64,000 nt of DNA. It comes from Achromobacter insolitus. GTDB lineage: Bacteria > Pseudomonadota > Gammaproteobacteria > Burkholderiales > Burkholderiaceae_B. Below, piece by piece: positions 36,303 through 44,635 of the stretch; within the stretch, counting starts at the first letter, position 1, and every line of letters begins with the position of its first letter. Below the pieces are notes generated by a model. The model saw only the letters and a program-made list of their open reading frames with translations. It ran no database searches and had not been told where the DNA came from. The translations under genes were made by a program, and so were the position numbers. The stretch is taken from assembly GCF_002209555.1 (NCBI RefSeq), contig NZ_NJIF01000005.1:62001-126000 (forward strand), given 5' to 3'.

Positions 36303-37364
36303 CTAGGGCAGGTTCTCCCGGAAGATCACCTGGCTGCGCGCCAGCTCCACGCCGTTCATCGGACTGCGCTTGTCGCGCAAGTTGCAGAAGATGCGCACGC
36401 AGCTCATCAGCGCTTCCATGGGGCTTTGCGTGATGACCGCATCCATGGTGCCGTCGATCAGCAGCGCGCGGGTGTCGGGCGTGAGACCGTGCCCGATGAA
36501 GACCACCCGGTGCTGCTGGCCGGCTTCCTTGAGCGCCCGCGCCACGCCGTCCGATGCGCCGCCGATGTTGTAGATGCCGGCCAGCTGCGGATACTGCTCC
36601 AGCAATTGGCGGGTCTGCTCGTAGTTTCGCTGCGCATCGTCGTAGCCTTCGCGCAAATCGACCACCTGCATGGCCTGGAACTGCTCGGCGTACAGCTGCA
36701 GGAAGCCGCCCTCGCGTTCTTCATGCGCCCGGTAGTGGCGCGAACCCGCGATCAGCGCCACATGCGCCGCCCTCGAACCGATGAAGCGGGCAATCAGATA
36801 GCCGGCGGTCCGGCCAGCGGCGCGGTTGTCCAGGCCCACGTAGGCCGCGCGCGCGCTATTGGCCAAGTCGGATATCAAGGTCACCGTCGGCACGCCCTGC
36901 TGCGCCAGCGAGTTGACGGCCTCGCGCACCGTCGGATGCTCCAGCGCCATGAACGCGATGCCGTCCGCGCGCTTGCCGTGCTTGGCCAGCGCTTGCGCAA
37001 GCGCGTCGGGATTGAAGCTCTCGACGTACTCCACCTGGCACCTGGCATTGAGCGGCGCAAAGTGCTCCTGGGCATAGCTGACCGTATCGCCCAGCATGCG
37101 CAGGTAGCGGTTGCTGCCGCGCGGCAGCAGAAATACCAGCCGCAGCGGCTCGGGCGCGGCGGCGGCTCGAACCTCCTGTTCCGGCAGATAGTCCAGCTCG
37201 ATGGCCGCTTTGAAGACTTTTTGCGCCGTGCTGGCGCGCACGCCAGGCCGGCGATTCAGGACCCGGTCGGCCGTGGCGGTAGACACGCCAGCACGTTCCG
37301 CCACATCGGCCAGGCGCGCCAGCTTACGTTCGGGAGGCGTTCGATTCACATCAAAATCCATCAT
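36303..37364 (-). CDS. LacI-family transcriptional regulator
   Basis: 353 residues from the first of two adjacent ATG codons at 37364; the frame extends upstream without resemblance, and no strong ribosome-binding site is visible. HTH: RLADVAERAGVSTATADRVL, with the hinge RRPGVRASTAQKVFKAAIEL. The sugar-binding domain (about 70-350) contains RLVFLLPRGSNRYLRMLGDT and GIYNIGGASDGVARALKEAG, of the periplasmic-binding type I fold. It is divergent from the TRAP/RuBisCO-like operon with a 112-base gap and should repress it until an acid-sugar inducer is present (inference from position). Confidence 0.92.
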   Translation of the reverse strand: MMDFDVNRTPPERKLARLADVAERAGVSTATADRVLNRRPGVRASTAQKVFKAAIELDYLPEQEVRAAAAPEPLRLVFLLPRGSNRYLRMLGDTVSYAQEHFAPLNARCQVEYVESFNPDALAQALAKHGKRADGIAFMALEHPTVREAVNSLAQQGVPTVTLISDLANSARAAYVGLDNRAAGRTAGYLIARFIGSRAAHVALIAGSRHYRAHEEREGGFLQLYAEQFQAMQVVDLREGYDDAQRNYEQTRQLLEQYPQLAGIYNIGGASDGVARALKEAGQQHRVVFIGHGLTPDTRALLIDGTMDAVITQSPMEALMSCVRIFCNLRDKRSPMNGVELARSQVIFRENLP

Positions 37365-37428
37365 TAATCGCGTTTGACGATATTGGCGACGATTCACTAT
37401 TGTCCAGTCTGCCGCATGGTACTGGCGC

Positions 37429-37446
37429 TTTTGTGGCACATCAAAA
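37429..37446. promoter_or_regulatory. Possible operator upstream of the acid-sugar operon
   Basis: TTTTG (37429-37433) and CAAAA (37442-37446) flank an 8-base centre (TGGCACAT) 30 bases before the TRAP binding protein start. It is the most symmetrical element I see in the divergent gap between the LacI gene and the operon, but its centre is not the CG usual for LacI operators. Confidence 0.3.
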
Positions 37447-37476
37447 AACATCATAACCAAGATTATGGAGACAACC

Positions 37477-38496
37477 ATGAAGCTGCTGACACGCCGTAGT
37501 GCCCTGCGCCGCCTTTGTGCGGTACCCGCCGTCGCCCTGGGCGCGGGCTTCCCGCTGATCGCCCGCGCGGCCGACTACACCCTCAAATACGGCAACAACC
37601 TGCCGGTCACGCATCCGCTGAACATCCGCGCGCAGGAAGCCGCGGAACGCATCCTCAAGGAAAGCAACGGGCGCGTGGACATCAAGATTTTCCCCAACAA
37701 CCAACTGGGCGGCGACACCGACATGCTGGCCCAGGTGCGTTCGGGCGGCATCGACTTCTTCACGCCGTCCGCGCTGGTCATCGCGACCCTGGTGCCGGTG
37801 GCGGCAATCAATGCCGTGGGCTTCGCGTTCAAGGACTACAACCAGGTATGGGGCGCCATGGACGGCGCGCTCGGCGCCCACGTGCGCGCCGCCATCGCGC
37901 AGCGCCGGCTCTATGCCTTCGAGAAGATGTGGGACAACGGTTTTCGCCAGACCACCAGCAGCAAGGCGCCCGTCAAGTCGGCAGCCGACATGGAGGGCCT
38001 GAAGATCCGCGTACCCGTCAGTTCTCTGCCGATCTCCATGTTCAAGGGTCTGGGCGCCGCCCCCGCCAGCCTGCAGTTCAGCGAAGTCTATTCCTCGTTG
38101 CAGACCAAGGTGGTGGACGCTCAGGAGAATCCCCTGCCCATCATCCAGGTGGCCAAGCTTTATGAAGTGCAGAAATACTGCTCGCTCACCAACCATATCT
38201 GGGACGGCTACTGGTTCATCGCCAATGGCCGCATGTGGGAGGGCTTGCCGCAAGACCTGAAGACGGTCGTGGCGCGCGGCATCAACGAGGCTGGCCTGGC
38301 CCAGCGCGAAGACATCAAGAAGCTCAACGCTTCGGTGCAGTCGGACCTGGAAGGCAAGGGGCTCCAGTTCAACCAACCGTCCGCCAACAGCTTCCGCGAG
38401 CAATTGCGCGCCGCTGGCTTTTACAAGGAATGGCAAGGGCGCTTCGGCAACGAGGCCTGGACCTTGCTGGAGCAGGCCGTCGGCAAGCTGGCCTGA
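37477..38496 (+). CDS. TRAP transporter substrate-binding protein of the acid-sugar operon
   Basis: 339 residues. ATG at 37477 follows GGAG; an upstream ATG at 37465 overlaps that site. The signal peptide has twin arginines, LTRRSALRRLCAVPAVALGA, suggesting Tat export. The mature protein shows TLKYGNNLPVTHPLNIRAQE, GGRVDIKIFPNNQLGG-type and GLKIRVPVSSLPISMFKGLG with the carboxylate-binding Arg, and VVDAQENPLPIIQVAK. It should bind an acid sugar or related hydroxy acid for the fused permease encoded 9 bases downstream. Confidence 0.93.
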   Translation: MKLLTRRSALRRLCAVPAVALGAGFPLIARAADYTLKYGNNLPVTHPLNIRAQEAAERILKESNGRVDIKIFPNNQLGGDTDMLAQVRSGGIDFFTPSALVIATLVPVAAINAVGFAFKDYNQVWGAMDGALGAHVRAAIAQRRLYAFEKMWDNGFRQTTSSKAPVKSAADMEGLKIRVPVSSLPISMFKGLGAAPASLQFSEVYSSLQTKVVDAQENPLPIIQVAKLYEVQKYCSLTNHIWDGYWFIANGRMWEGLPQDLKTVVARGINEAGLAQREDIKKLNASVQSDLEGKGLQFNQPSANSFREQLRAAGFYKEWQGRFGNEAWTLLEQAVGKLA

Positions 38497-38505
38497 GGAC
38501 GCGCC

Positions 38506-40386
38506 ATGTCCTCCCTGTCCGCTCCCCACGCCGCGCCGCAGGCGCTCCCAGCCCACCCCTTGCGCCGCGCCGCCGGCGCGCTCGACGCTCTGCTGGGCGG
38601 CATCGTCGAGCACGTGGCCGCGGCCATCGTGCTGGTGGAGATCGCCGTGCTGTTCGCGGGCGTGGTGGCGCGCTATGCCTTCCACAGCCCGCTGGTCTGG
38701 TCCGACGAGCTCGCCTCCATCCTGTTCCTGTGGCTTTCCATGCTGGGCGCCGTGGTTGCCTTGCGTCGCGGCGAGCACATGCGGATGACCGCGCTCGTCA
38801 ACAATGTCAGCCCGGCGCGCCGCGCCCAGCTGGAAACGGCCGCGCTGGCGGCCTCGCTCGCCTTCCTCGCGTTGATTCTGGCGCCCGCCGTGGAGTATGC
38901 GCACGAGGAACACTTCATCATCACGCCCGCGCTGGAGCTGAGCAATGCCTGGCGCGCCGCCGCGATTCCCGTGGGCATGGGCTTGATGGCAGTGGTCGCG
39001 CTGCTGCGCCTATTGCGCACGCAGACTGCACCGCAGATGCTTGCGGCGTTGGCCGGCGCGGCCGCGGTGGTTGCGCTGTTCTGGGTGGCGCAGCCGCTGT
39101 TTGCCACCCTGGGCAAACTGAACCTGCTGATCTTCTTCGTGGGCATCGTGGCCGCCACGGTATTTTCGGGCGTGCCGATCGCCTTCTCATTCGCGCTGGC
39201 GACCTTCTCCTACCTGGCCCTGACCACAAACACGCCCATGGTGGTGATGGTCGGCCGGCTGGACGAGGGCATGTCGCACCTGATGCTGCTGGCGGTGCCG
39301 CTATTTATCTTCCTGGGCTCGCTGATTGAAATGACCGGCATGGCACGCGCCATGATCCAGTTCCTCGCCAGCCTGCTCGGACACGTGCGCGGCGGATTGT
39401 CCTATGTGCTGATCGGCGCGATGTACCTAGTATCCGGCATCTCGGGATCAAAGATCGCCGACATGGCAGCCATCGCTCCGGTCTTGTTCCCGGAGATGCA
39501 GAAGCGCGGCGCCAAGCCAGGCGATCTGGTCGCCTTGTTGTCCGCCACGGGCGCGCAGACCGAGACCATCCCGCCGTCTATCGTGCTCATCACCATCGGT
39601 TCGGTGACGGGCGTGTCCATCGCCGCGCTCTTCACGGGCGGGCTGCTGCCGGCCGTGGTGCTGGGGCTGGCGCTGTGCTCGGTGGTGTGGTGGCGCTACC
39701 GCAAGGAAGACCTGACGCTGGCCCAGCGCTTCAGCGCCCGGGAGATCGGACGCTTCTTCGTCATCGCCCTGCCCGCCGTGGCCCTGCCCTTCGTGATCCG
39801 AGCCGCCGTGGTCGAAGGCGTGGCGACCGCCACAGAGGTCTCGACGATCGGCATCGTGTATTCCGCGATAGTCGGTCTGCTGATCTACCGGCGCTTCGAT
39901 TGGGGCCGGCTCAAGCCCATGCTGATCGAGACCGCCTCGCTGTCCGGCGCGATCATGCTGATCGTGGGCTGCGCCACCGCCATGGCCTGGGCACTGACCC
40001 AGTCCGGATTCTCTGGCGACCTGGCCCGCCTGATGGCCGGCATGCCCGGCGGCAGCTATGGCTTTCTGGCAGTGTCCATCGTGGCCTTCATCATCCTGGG
40101 CAGCGTGCTGGAGGGCATTCCCGCCATCGTGCTGTTTGGCCCGCTGCTGTTCCCGATCGCGGCGCAGGCCGGCGTGCACGAAGTGCACTACGCCATGGTG
40201 GTGATCTTCGCCATGGGCATCGGCCTGTTCGCGCCGCCTTTCGGCGTGGGTTACTACGGCGCCTGCGCCATCAGCCGTGTCGATCCCAACGAAGGCATAG
40301 GGCCTATCTGGGGCTACATCGCCGCGCTGCTGGTGGGCTTGGTCGTCGTCGCCGCCTTCCCCTGGTTTTCCATCGGTTTCCTGTGA
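38506..40386 (+). CDS. Fused TRAP transporter permease (DctQ-DctM)
   Basis: 626 residues. The first about 170 residues are a DctQ small permease (VLVEIAVLFAGVVARYAFHS, PLVWSDELASILFLWLSMLG). After a linker with extra helices, a full DctM large permease begins near residue 205 (LNLLIFFVGIVAATVFSGVP) and contains YLVSGISGSKIADMAAIAPV, ATGAQTETIPPSIVLITIGS and GIGLFAPPFGVGYYGACAIS. The fusion differs from the separate dctQ and dctM at 14793-16636. With the binding protein upstream it forms a complete importer. Confidence 0.94.
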   Translation: MSSLSAPHAAPQALPAHPLRRAAGALDALLGGIVEHVAAAIVLVEIAVLFAGVVARYAFHSPLVWSDELASILFLWLSMLGAVVALRRGEHMRMTALVNNVSPARRAQLETAALAASLAFLALILAPAVEYAHEEHFIITPALELSNAWRAAAIPVGMGLMAVVALLRLLRTQTAPQMLAALAGAAAVVALFWVAQPLFATLGKLNLLIFFVGIVAATVFSGVPIAFSFALATFSYLALTTNTPMVVMVGRLDEGMSHLMLLAVPLFIFLGSLIEMTGMARAMIQFLASLLGHVRGGLSYVLIGAMYLVSGISGSKIADMAAIAPVLFPEMQKRGAKPGDLVALLSATGAQTETIPPSIVLITIGSVTGVSIAALFTGGLLPAVVLGLALCSVVWWRYRKEDLTLAQRFSAREIGRFFVIALPAVALPFVIRAAVVEGVATATEVSTIGIVYSAIVGLLIYRRFDWGRLKPMLIETASLSGAIMLIVGCATAMAWALTQSGFSGDLARLMAGMPGGSYGFLAVSIVAFIILGSVLEGIPAIVLFGPLLFPIAAQAGVHEVHYAMVVIFAMGIGLFAPPFGVGYYGACAISRVDPNEGIGPIWGYIAALLVGLVVVAAFPWFSIGFL

Positions 40387-40456
40387 GCCCTCGCGGCCCG
40401 TCACGGGCCGCCCCGCTCCGCAACCTTCCATCCTCCCTATCCGCAAAGAATCCATC

Positions 40457-40996
40457 ATGAGTCGTTTCCTGGGCGAGATCCGCCAACTCGGTTATGTGGT
40501 GCACGACATCGAAGCCGCCATGGACTACTGGAGCACCACGCTGGGCGTCGGCCCCTGGTACTACAACCCGCGCGTGCCCATCGTCAATTACCAGTACGAC
40601 GGCGTCCGCCACGAGCCGCACAACTCGGTGGCGCTGGCCAATTCGGGCTATGTGCAGGTAGAGCTGATCCAGACCCGCAATGACGTGCCTTCCATGTACC
40701 GAGACTTCCTGCAGGCTGGCCGCACCGGGCTGCAGCACGTGGCCTACTGGACCGAAAGCTACGACGCCGACCTCGAACGCCTGCTGGCGCAAGGCTTCAA
40801 GCCCAAGATGAGCGGCGAAGTCGGCGAAAAAGGCCGCTTCATCTACTTCGACACCGAGTACCACCCCGGGACCGTTATCGAACTGTCCGAGGTGGCCGGC
40901 CCCAAGGGCCGACTGTTCGACCTGATCCGCGACAGCGCGCGCGACTGGGACGGCAAGGACCCCGTTCGCCCTTTCCCCGACCTGAGCCGGATCTGA
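40457..40996 (+). CDS. VOC-family (glyoxalase fold) protein of the acid-sugar operon
   Basis: 179 residues; two beta-alpha-beta-beta-beta modules of the vicinal oxygen chelate fold. Likely metal ligands sit at the expected places: Gln in IRQLGYVVHDIEAAMDYW, Glu in YVQVELIQTRNDVPSMYRD, His in TGLQHVAYWTESYDADLERL and Glu in GTVIELSEVAGPKGRLFDLI. This set is typical of methylmalonyl-CoA epimerase-like isomerases and other VOC enzymes. It lies between the TRAP permease (70 bases) and the RuBisCO-like gene (34 bases). I infer an isomerase or epimerase step on the imported sugar acid, but no function is known for this branch. Confidence 0.85.
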   Translation: MSRFLGEIRQLGYVVHDIEAAMDYWSTTLGVGPWYYNPRVPIVNYQYDGVRHEPHNSVALANSGYVQVELIQTRNDVPSMYRDFLQAGRTGLQHVAYWTESYDADLERLLAQGFKPKMSGEVGEKGRFIYFDTEYHPGTVIELSEVAGPKGRLFDLIRDSARDWDGKDPVRPFPDLSRI

Positions 40997-41030
40997 CCCG
41001 TCCTTACCGATAACGCCGCAAGCCGCCATC

Positions 41031-42308
41031 ATGAATTCCCAATCGTTTAGCGCCACCTACCTGATCGAAACCCCGTTGGACCCCGCCGGCGTCGCGGAGG
41101 TCATGGCCGGCGAACAATCCTGCGGCACCTTCACGCGGGTGCAGGGCGAAACCGATGAGTTGCGCGCTCGCGCCCGCGCGCGGATCGAATCCATCGAGAC
41201 GCTGGAGTCCACCCCTGTCCCCAGCCTGCCCAACGCCTGGCTGGCGAGGCAAGCGGGCGGCATGCCCGGTCTCTACCGGCGCGCCCGGGTGCGCATCTCG
41301 TTTCCCGTCGCCAACGTCGGCGCCAATTTGCCGACGCTGGCGGCCACGGTGGGCGGCAATCTGTACGACCTGGGCGAAGTCACCGGCTTGCGCCTGGAAA
41401 GCATGGAACTGCCGGCCAACTATCGCGCCCAGTTCGACATGCCGCGCGCCGGCATCGCCGGGACGCGGCAACTGACGGGCGTAGCGCGCGGTCCGCTGGT
41501 GGGCACCATCATCAAGCCCAACGTGGGCCTGTCGCCCGAACAGACCGCGCATCTGGCGGCCCAGCTGTGCGCCGCGGGCGTGGACTTTATCAAGGACGAC
41601 GAAGTTTGCGCCAACCCCGCGCACGCGCCGCTGGCGCAACGCGTCGCCGCCGTCATGGCGGTGGTGCGCGCGCACCGCGAGCGCACCGGCCGCCAGGTGA
41701 TGGTGGCCTTCAACATCAGCGACGAAACCGACGCCATGCGCCGCCATGCCGACCTGATCGAACGCGAAGGCGGCACTTGCGTCATGGCCAGCCTGAACCA
41801 TTGCGGCTACTCGGCCATCCAGACCCTGCGCCGCAGCACCCCGCTGGCGCTGCACGGCCATCGCAACGGATATGGCGCGCTGTCGCGCCACCCGGCGCTG
41901 GGCGTGGGCTTCCAGGCCTATCAGACGCTGTGGCGCCTGGCCGGCGTGGACCACATGCACGTGCACGGCCTGCAGGGCAAGTTCTCCCAAGAGGACGCCG
42001 AGGTCGTCGCGTCCGCGCGCGACTGCCTGGCGTCGCTGACCCCCGGCATCGACGATCCCGTCCTGCCGGCGTTTTCGTCCGGCCAATGGGCTGGCACCGT
42101 GCCTGCCACGTGGGCAGCCGTGCAAAGCGACGACCTGCTCTTCATGTCCGGCGGCGGCATCCTGGCCCACCCAGACGGTCCCGCCGCGGGCGTGCTCAGC
42201 ATCCGCCAGGCCTGGCAAGCCATGCGCGAAGGCGCAGGCCTGGAAGACTATGCCCGCAATGCCCCTGAACTGCGGCGCGCCATGGAACGCTTCGGCGGCC
42301 GCGCATGA
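41031..42308 (+). CDS. RuBisCO-like protein (form IV; OiaX-like)
   Basis: 425 residues, a RuBisCO large-chain fold without Calvin-cycle partners. Counterparts of RuBisCO residues: E28 and T33 (Glu60, Thr65), K162 in GTIIKPNVGL (Lys175), K188-D190-E191 in DFIKDDEV (carbamylated Lys201, Asp203, Glu204), H277-R278 (His294, Arg295), H310 in VDHMHVHG (His327), K317 (loop-6 Lys334) and S350-G351. Lys177 is replaced by Asn164, so ordinary carboxylation is not expected. In D-apionate catabolism the RuBisCO-like OiaX splits 3-oxo-isoapionate 4-phosphate into 3-phosphoglycerate and glycolate, working after the DUF1537 kinase OiaK. The same pairing occurs here, with a 4-base overlap to the kinase, so a related reaction is likely (inference). 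A 5-methylthioribulose enolase is less likely since no methionine salvage genes adjoin. Confidence 0.9.
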   Translation: MNSQSFSATYLIETPLDPAGVAEVMAGEQSCGTFTRVQGETDELRARARARIESIETLESTPVPSLPNAWLARQAGGMPGLYRRARVRISFPVANVGANLPTLAATVGGNLYDLGEVTGLRLESMELPANYRAQFDMPRAGIAGTRQLTGVARGPLVGTIIKPNVGLSPEQTAHLAAQLCAAGVDFIKDDEVCANPAHAPLAQRVAAVMAVVRAHRERTGRQVMVAFNISDETDAMRRHADLIEREGGTCVMASLNHCGYSAIQTLRRSTPLALHGHRNGYGALSRHPALGVGFQAYQTLWRLAGVDHMHVHGLQGKFSQEDAEVVASARDCLASLTPGIDDPVLPAFSSGQWAGTVPATWAAVQSDDLLFMSGGGILAHPDGPAAGVLSIRQAWQAMREGAGLEDYARNAPELRRAMERFGGRA

Positions 42309-43654
42309 ACGCGACGCCCCGCGACGAGACGCGTCCGCAGATCGGCTGGTACGGCGACGACTTCACGGGCGCCACCGACACGTTGGCGGAAACGGCTCGA
42401 GCCGGCCTGCGCAGCCTGCTTTTCCTGGGTGTGCCAACAACGGAACAGCTGCAACGCGCGGGCGCGCTCGACGCCATCGGCATCGCCGGCGCGGCGCGCG
42501 GCATGGCCCCAGCGGAGATGCGGACTGAATTATCCGCCGTCGGCCGATTCATGGCCCGCGCCGGCGTCCGAGTGCTGCATTACAAATGCTGCTCCACGTT
42601 CGACAGCGCGCCGCACGTAGGCAGTATCGGCGCGGCCGTGCACGAACTGCGCCGCCACATGCCCAATCCACTGGTCCCCATCGTCGGCGGGCAACCCAGC
42701 ATCGGCCGTTACTGCAGCTTCGCCCAGCTATACGCGCGGGCGGGCTCCGCGCCGGAAATCCACCGCATCGACCGCCATCCGGTCATGAGCAGGCACCCGG
42801 TCACGCCCATGCACGAGGCCGACCTGCGCCTGCATCTGGCGGCGCAAGGCTTGGCCGACATCCGTTCGATACCGCACACAGCCTACCCTCGCGTACGCCA
42901 GGCGGCGGATGCGCCCGCGGTGGACGACTGGGTCGACCAGGTGATCGAGACCAACGATGGACCGCTGCTGTTCGACCTGATCGATGAGGAACAACTCGCC
43001 ATCATCGGGCGCCTTATCTGGCGTGCCGCCTCGTGCCTGCCCGTGCTGGCGGTCGGCCCCAGCAGCGTGCAGCAGGCGCTGGCCCGCGTCGTGCCCACAA
43101 GCCGTGATCATGCCTCCACCGCTTCCCTCCCTGCCGCGGCAGGCCCCGTGCTGGCGGTGGCCGGCAGCCTGTCTCCCGTCACCGCCCGGCAGATCGCGGC
43201 GTGCCGGCAATACGACCGCCAGCCTTTGCAGGCGGAACGGCTGCTGCGGGATCCAGCCTATGCGGCCGAACAAGTCAGGCAAGCCACCGCCGCGCTGGCG
43301 CAAGGGCGCAACGTGCTGGCGCATACCGACCGGCCGGCCCAGCCGCTCACCGCACACCAGACCGCGGCAACCGCCCGTGCCACCGGCCAACTGGTGGCGG
43401 ACATTGTGCGCGCCAGCGCTCGGGCCGGCACGCGCCTGACCCGCATCGGCATTGCGGGTGGAGATACCTCCAGCCAGGCCACCCTGGCCCTGGGCGCCTG
43501 GGGTCTGGCATTCCGCTGCGTGCTCGCTCCGGGCGTGACGGTCAGCCTGACGCGCAGCGACGATCCCGTCACCGACGGCATCGAACTGATGCTCAAGGGC
43601 GGACAGATGGGCGGCGACCTGCTGTTCGACGAACTGGCGCAGGGACGGGCCTGA
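42305..43654 (+). CDS. Four-carbon acid sugar kinase family protein (DUF1537; OiaK/OtnK-like)
   Basis: 449 residues. N-terminal half begins with the family motif IGWYGDDFTGATDTLAETAR (about 14-33) that binds the sugar acid; VLHYKCCSTFDSAPHVGSIG and PIVGGQPSIGRYCSFAQLYA follow. The C-terminal half is the nucleotide-binding part with LAVAGSLSPVTARQIAA, RIGIAGGDTSSQATLALGAW and LMLKGGQMGGDLLFDEL. Members phosphorylate carboxylated sugars such as threonate, erythronate and 3-oxo-isoapionate. Its ATG overlaps the stop of the RuBisCO-like gene, so the kinase product is probably the substrate of that protein. Last gene of the operon. Confidence 0.93.
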   Translation: MNATPRDETRPQIGWYGDDFTGATDTLAETARAGLRSLLFLGVPTTEQLQRAGALDAIGIAGAARGMAPAEMRTELSAVGRFMARAGVRVLHYKCCSTFDSAPHVGSIGAAVHELRRHMPNPLVPIVGGQPSIGRYCSFAQLYARAGSAPEIHRIDRHPVMSRHPVTPMHEADLRLHLAAQGLADIRSIPHTAYPRVRQAADAPAVDDWVDQVIETNDGPLLFDLIDEEQLAIIGRLIWRAASCLPVLAVGPSSVQQALARVVPTSRDHASTASLPAAAGPVLAVAGSLSPVTARQIAACRQYDRQPLQAERLLRDPAYAAEQVRQATAALAQGRNVLAHTDRPAQPLTAHQTAATARATGQLVADIVRASARAGTRLTRIGIAGGDTSSQATLALGAWGLAFRCVLAPGVTVSLTRSDDPVTDGIELMLKGGQMGGDLLFDELAQGRA

Positions 43655-43730
43655 AACCTGGCGTGCGCCCGGGTTATGCTGCGCCGGTGCGCCCGGCCGG
43701 CGGGCGCCGCTTACCCAGGAGACTTGCCCC

Positions 43731-44618
43731 ATGGAATGGCCGCTACGCGCTTGCACCACGGCCGCGATCATGCTGTGCGCGGCCACGGCCACGGCCGCGG
43801 CGCCAGCCAACCGCGCCGAATGGACGGCCGGCGCGATGCGCAAACTGCAGCATCACCTGGAAATGCCCAAGGAAGCGTACGAGCTCGACGGCCCGCTTAG
43901 CCTGCGCCTGCGCCTCATCGTCATGCGGGACGGCAAGATCGACTCGGTGGAATTGGCCAGTTCCTCGGGATACGTGGCCGTGGACAAAGCGACAGCCAAC
44001 ATGGTCCGTCGCGCCAGCCCGCTGCCCGCGTTCACCAGTGACATGCAGGCAGAGCGGGAAATCCTGATGCTGCCGGTGCGGTTCCAGTTAACGGATGACG
44101 CCCCGGACGAAACAGAGCGCCGCTACACCCACCCGGGTAGCGGCTTTGGCGTAAACGTGCCGAGGTCTTACCGCGTCCTGGGCAGCGGCAAGTCCGATGA
44201 ATTCGACGTGCTGGTGCGTATCGGCCAACGCAGCGGCGGGCCACACACTGCGGACGCAGCCGGCTATTTATGCAGTGTCGGTTTCAACGCCCCGCGCAAG
44301 TCGCTGAAGACGCATCCTGGCGCCGAAGCGCCGCCATCGGCCGCCGAGCGGCTGGCGGCGGCCGAGACCATCCTTGCGGCTCAGGGCCAGTCGCTCGATC
44401 ACCGCAGCACCTTCGAACTTCAGGGCGCCAAAGGCGTCGACTACGTCGCTGCAGCCGGTATCGGACCGGATGGCGTGCATCTGCTGGAGTACAACGCGCT
44501 GCTGGACACGGCCACGCTGCGCGTCGCCATGCGCTGCACGACGGCAAGCGACGCTCTGCCGGCCGCTCTCCCCGACTTCCGGCAGATCCGGGACGGGATA
44601 GTCCTGGGCGCGAAATAG
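43731..44618 (+). CDS. TonB C-terminal-domain protein with an extra C-terminal domain
   Basis: 295 residues. A signal peptide (ACTTAAIMLCAATATAAA, about 7-24) is followed by a TonB C-terminal-like domain at about 30-125: MPKEAYELDGPLSLRLRLIV, RDGKIDSVELASSSGYVAVD, LPAFTSDMQAEREILMLPVR. The remaining 170 residues (from THPGSGFGVNVPRSYRVLGS) are a domain I do not recognise. The proline-rich spacer and the membrane anchor that links TonB to ExbBD are lacking, and no exbBD is nearby, so it may not be an energy transducer. Exported to the periplasm. Monocistronic, convergent with comEC. Confidence 0.75.
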   Translation: MEWPLRACTTAAIMLCAATATAAAPANRAEWTAGAMRKLQHHLEMPKEAYELDGPLSLRLRLIVMRDGKIDSVELASSSGYVAVDKATANMVRRASPLPAFTSDMQAEREILMLPVRFQLTDDAPDETERRYTHPGSGFGVNVPRSYRVLGSGKSDEFDVLVRIGQRSGGPHTADAAGYLCSVGFNAPRKSLKTHPGAEAPPSAAERLAAAETILAAQGQSLDHRSTFELQGAKGVDYVAAAGIGPDGVHLLEYNALLDTATLRVAMRCTTASDALPAALPDFRQIRDGIVLGAK

Positions 44619-44635
44619 ACCGCACAGGACCGGCC

